From Deferribacteres bacterium (GTDB lineage: Bacteria > Zhuqueibacterota > Zhuqueibacteria > Zhuqueibacterales > Geothermadaptataceae): DNA of 6,625 bases. The notes beneath the pieces were generated by a model. The model was not told where the DNA came from. It did no database searches and saw only the letters and a program-made list of their open reading frames with translations. Both the position numbers and the translations under genes were made by a program. This document shows, in pieces, positions 4,308-6,625 of this stretch. Location of the stretch: NCBI GenBank assembly GCA_020633655.1, contig JACKDF010000051.1, positions 1 to 6,625 on the forward strand. The letters run 5' to 3'. Numbering within the stretch: position 1 is the first letter of the stretch; each line of letters starts with the position of its first letter.

Positions 4308-6625
4308 ATGAAAAAGCGTAAGCTGCTTATATGGACGACTCTGATCGTCGTGCTCGCTGTCGTTCTTGGTGTAGCGGCATGGCACCTCTGGGAAGTCGAA
4401 AAACGCATTGAATTCGCCATTCGGAGTAAAATTGATGTTGCATTTTCCGATAAGCTCCAGGTTGGCGATATAAATCTCGCATTTGGCAGGTTGCATCTGA
4501 GTGATATTCGTTATCAATTCGAAGTTTCCCCTTTATTGCTCTCCATTTCGGACATTTCCATATCCTACAATATTCTCAGTTTTATAAAAGCTGGATTTAA
4601 GTTTGAACAAACGAGTAATGAAATCATAATTACGGCTCCCGCCATTACCTATATTTTGCGTGAAAATGGTGTTGCAGCAAATAAAGTGACGCGGGAACAA
4701 ATAAGCGAACTTCTGAAAAATCAATATCAAACAGCTATAAAATCTATTGAATTTATCAATAGTGCCACGGTGTCCAATGGATCAGTATTTATCATAGATA
4801 GCCTTTCCTATGCGAGAACGGGGGAGAGTAAAACCTATGCTGTCGTCCAGGGTGTCAATGGCTGGATTGAAACACAAAAGGATGGAAAAGCTTTTACACG
4901 GCTCGCAGGCCGTTTCTTTAATTCGAAGAATTATTCAGCGAAAGTTGTCGGAACAGCCGATCTCAGTCAGGGCACGTTGGATTCTCTCATCGTTCAATTA
5001 GTCGATTATAAATTTGAACGACAGCTGTTGACGGAGTTCCCCGAATATCTCACGAATGTGGATGGTAAAATAAATGGATTTTTAAAGCTGCAGGAAAATG
5101 CCAGGGGACCGGGATACGATCTTTCAGGTAAGATCAGGGTTTCCGATGGGGAGATGGACCTGGAAGCCGCAAATCTGTTTATTGATGATTTGGATATTGA
5201 AAGCAGACTCGACAATTTTGATTTTATAATCGACCATGGGGAATTTACGCTGAATGATTCCAAAGTCAAGATCGCCGGATCGATCCAAAATCTGCTTGCT
5301 CCGCAATTGCTCGTCGATGTTTATTCTCCTGAAATTGATCTGCAAAAATTCGCTTACCGCCTCAGTCCGCAGTCTCCATTTCCGATTAATGGCAAGGGCA
5401 AAGTACACCTCGCCATACGTGAAAGTATCCAGAGTCCTCAATTTAGTGGTTTCTTTATAGCAGATACGCTTTCGATAATCAACAGGCCGGTGCAGGATAT
5501 CAGAATCGAGATGTCCTTCAGGGATTCAACACTTTATCTCGATGAAGTCCGTGCGCAATTTCTGCATTCAAAAATCGAATCATGGGGTGAGTTGGCCTTC
5601 AATAAAGCGCGTCGCCCTCTCAATATGCACCTCGTTGCAGAAGGGGAATTCCTGGACAATTTAGAGGATATTTTCCCCTTTGCCATACCTTCCAATTTCG
5701 GCGCTGTGGATGCGGAACTTTTTGGCCCGCTGGATTCCCCGGTTCTACGCGGAAATTACTCCTTCACCGTTTCTGCCAAAGATCGAAATCCCCTGGATTT
5801 ACTGGGGCATTTCACGATTGATGATTGGAACTTGAATTTCGGTGCAGGAACGATGGATCGCAAATTTCAGGCGAGTGGAGCAATTACAAATTTAGCGGAA
5901 CATGCTCTTTATCAAATTCATATAGAAAATATTGGACACATACTCACGCCCCTTGGCGTGCAACCTATCAGCCAAATTGCGGACAGATACAGTATCGATG
6001 CGAACTTGAACGGCATACGTGAAGATATGAATCTCGAATTAAGTGGTTATAACTTTCAATCCAATAGCACTCATTTTACGAGTACTTTTCGATTAACGCA
6101 AAAGAATCCAAATTTAAGCAAGATAGCCGGCACGATACAAATCCTGCCAAAAACTCCCTACGCCTTAGCAACAAATTTTAAGGCAAATCTAACGGATACC
6201 TCCATCGTATTTACTCAACTTGGAAACCAGCACTGGTTCGATGGACGCTGCAAAATAGATTTGCGTGAGGAGAAGGCCATCGATGCCGAATTTCGTGTTT
6301 CTAATCTGGAATTGGATCAGGTTGTCCCAAAAAATGATGACGGTACGACAAAACTGAGCGGGAAATTGCTCAGCCAGGTTCAAATTAAAGGAGATTTGCA
6401 CAAGCCAGAAATAAAAGCAGAAACCTGGATGCTGGGTGCAAAATACAACGGTATTGGTGTGTTGAGTGCCCATGTGAAAGTGGCTCTTGAAGATAATAAT
6501 GTACATATTGAAAATGTATCGCTTTCCCGAAACAATATTCCCCTCGTTCGGTCTGCAGGCTGGGTAAATATTTCACCCTTTGCAGTTAATTTTGATTTGA
6601 TTGCCCAAGATCTCGATATGAACGA
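4308..6625 (+). CDS. AsmA/TamB-like membrane-anchored envelope protein, partial (first 772 codons)
   Basis: The frame is open from ATG 4308 to the window edge with no stop. A basic start (KKRK, 2-5) and one hydrophobic segment (about 6-28) make an N-in signal anchor; the rest would lie in the periplasm and is rich in short alternating beta-strand patterns. Features typical of the AsmA/TamB/YhdP group are VSNGSVFIID (155-164) and repeated G-x-hydrophobic strand starts at about 251 (VDGKINGFLKL), 360 (INGKGKVHLAI), 463 (NFGAVDAELFGPL), 561 (YSIDANLNGI) and 683 (LSGKLLSQVQIKGDL), roughly every 100-120 residues. Members of this group form a long hydrophobic beta-groove that carries phospholipid between membranes, or support outer-membrane protein assembly with TamA. 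The C-terminal TamB domain would lie beyond the window, so TamB and other AsmA-like proteins cannot be told apart. ATG 4308 is the only possible in-frame start before the anchor (a TAA is two codons upstream), but its AAGG (4303-4306) is just 1 nt away, an odd spacing. No separate promoter is seen in the 122-bp gap, so cotranscription with uppS is likely. Confidence 0.8.
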   Translation, partial: MKKRKLLIWTTLIVVLAVVLGVAAWHLWEVEKRIEFAIRSKIDVAFSDKLQVGDINLAFGRLHLSDIRYQFEVSPLLLSISDISISYNILSFIKAGFKFEQTSNEIIITAPAITYILRENGVAANKVTREQISELLKNQYQTAIKSIEFINSATVSNGSVFIIDSLSYARTGESKTYAVVQGVNGWIETQKDGKAFTRLAGRFFNSKNYSAKVVGTADLSQGTLDSLIVQLVDYKFERQLLTEFPEYLTNVDGKINGFLKLQENARGPGYDLSGKIRVSDGEMDLEAANLFIDDLDIESRLDNFDFIIDHGEFTLNDSKVKIAGSIQNLLAPQLLVDVYSPEIDLQKFAYRLSPQSPFPINGKGKVHLAIRESIQSPQFSGFFIADTLSIINRPVQDIRIEMSFRDSTLYLDEVRAQFLHSKIESWGELAFNKARRPLNMHLVAEGEFLDNLEDIFPFAIPSNFGAVDAELFGPLDSPVLRGNYSFTVSAKDRNPLDLLGHFTIDDWNLNFGAGTMDRKFQASGAITNLAEHALYQIHIENIGHILTPLGVQPISQIADRYSIDANLNGIREDMNLELSGYNFQSNSTHFTSTFRLTQKNPNLSKIAGTIQILPKTPYALATNFKANLTDTSIVFTQLGNQHWFDGRCKIDLREEKAIDAEFRVSNLELDQVVPKNDDGTTKLSGKLLSQVQIKGDLHKPEIKAETWMLGAKYNGIGVLSAHVKVALEDNNVHIENVSLSRNNIPLVRSAGWVNISPFAVNFDLIAQDLDMN

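Noticed and set aside
4810..5001. Plus-strand frames inside the TamB-like gene (also 5254-5460 and 5825-6022) and minus-strand frames across 4263-6576
   Set aside because: All overlap the continuous 772-codon frame with its signal anchor and repeat pattern; none has its own start signals or recognisable content.

Overview
The window looks like chromosomal DNA of an AT-rich, Gram-negative bacterium of the Fibrobacteres-Chlorobi-Bacteroidetes (FCB) superphylum, perhaps a Calditrichota/Ignavibacteria-like lineage. The reasons are a DUF2851 protein (a family I know mainly from Bacteroidetes and relatives), an UppS whose substrate-binding loop reads SYSSR as in Bacteroidetes rather than the proteobacterial NYGGR, and a TamB/AsmA-type protein that implies an outer membrane. 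Shine-Dalgarno (GGAG) sites precede three of the five genes. The taxonomic call is an inference. I see no tRNA, rRNA, CRISPR array, insertion sequence or phage gene.

Layout. Positions 99-1511 (+) encode a full-length DUF2851 protein. Positions 1475-2131 (-) encode a 218-aa protein resembling the N-terminal domain of cyanophycin synthetase, without the ATP-grasp and Mur-ligase parts. The two genes are convergent and overlap by 37 bp at their 3' ends. Positions 2132-3399 are gene-poor: they hold one credible small gene (64 aa, 2583-2777, -), several inverted repeats, a dyad-symmetric operator-like site at 3130-3159, and just downstream a near-consensus sigma70 promoter (3184-3212) pointing at uppS. 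Positions 3400-4185 (+) encode UppS. From 4308 (+) to the window edge runs a TM-anchored, repetitive AsmA/TamB-like protein of which 772 codons are visible and no stop is reached.

How the genes fit together. UppS makes the C55 lipid carrier for peptidoglycan and surface polysaccharides. The protein behind it resembles the inner-membrane-anchored bridge proteins (TamB, YhdP, AsmA) that move phospholipid or help assemble the outer membrane, so the right half reads as a cell-envelope operon, plausibly continuing into a BamA/TamA-like gene beyond the window. The left half has no obvious functional link to it. The most unusual item is the stand-alone cyanophycin-synthetase N-domain protein; the next is the operator, promoter and leader arrangement ahead of uppS. 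I do not see a clearly new multi-gene system.
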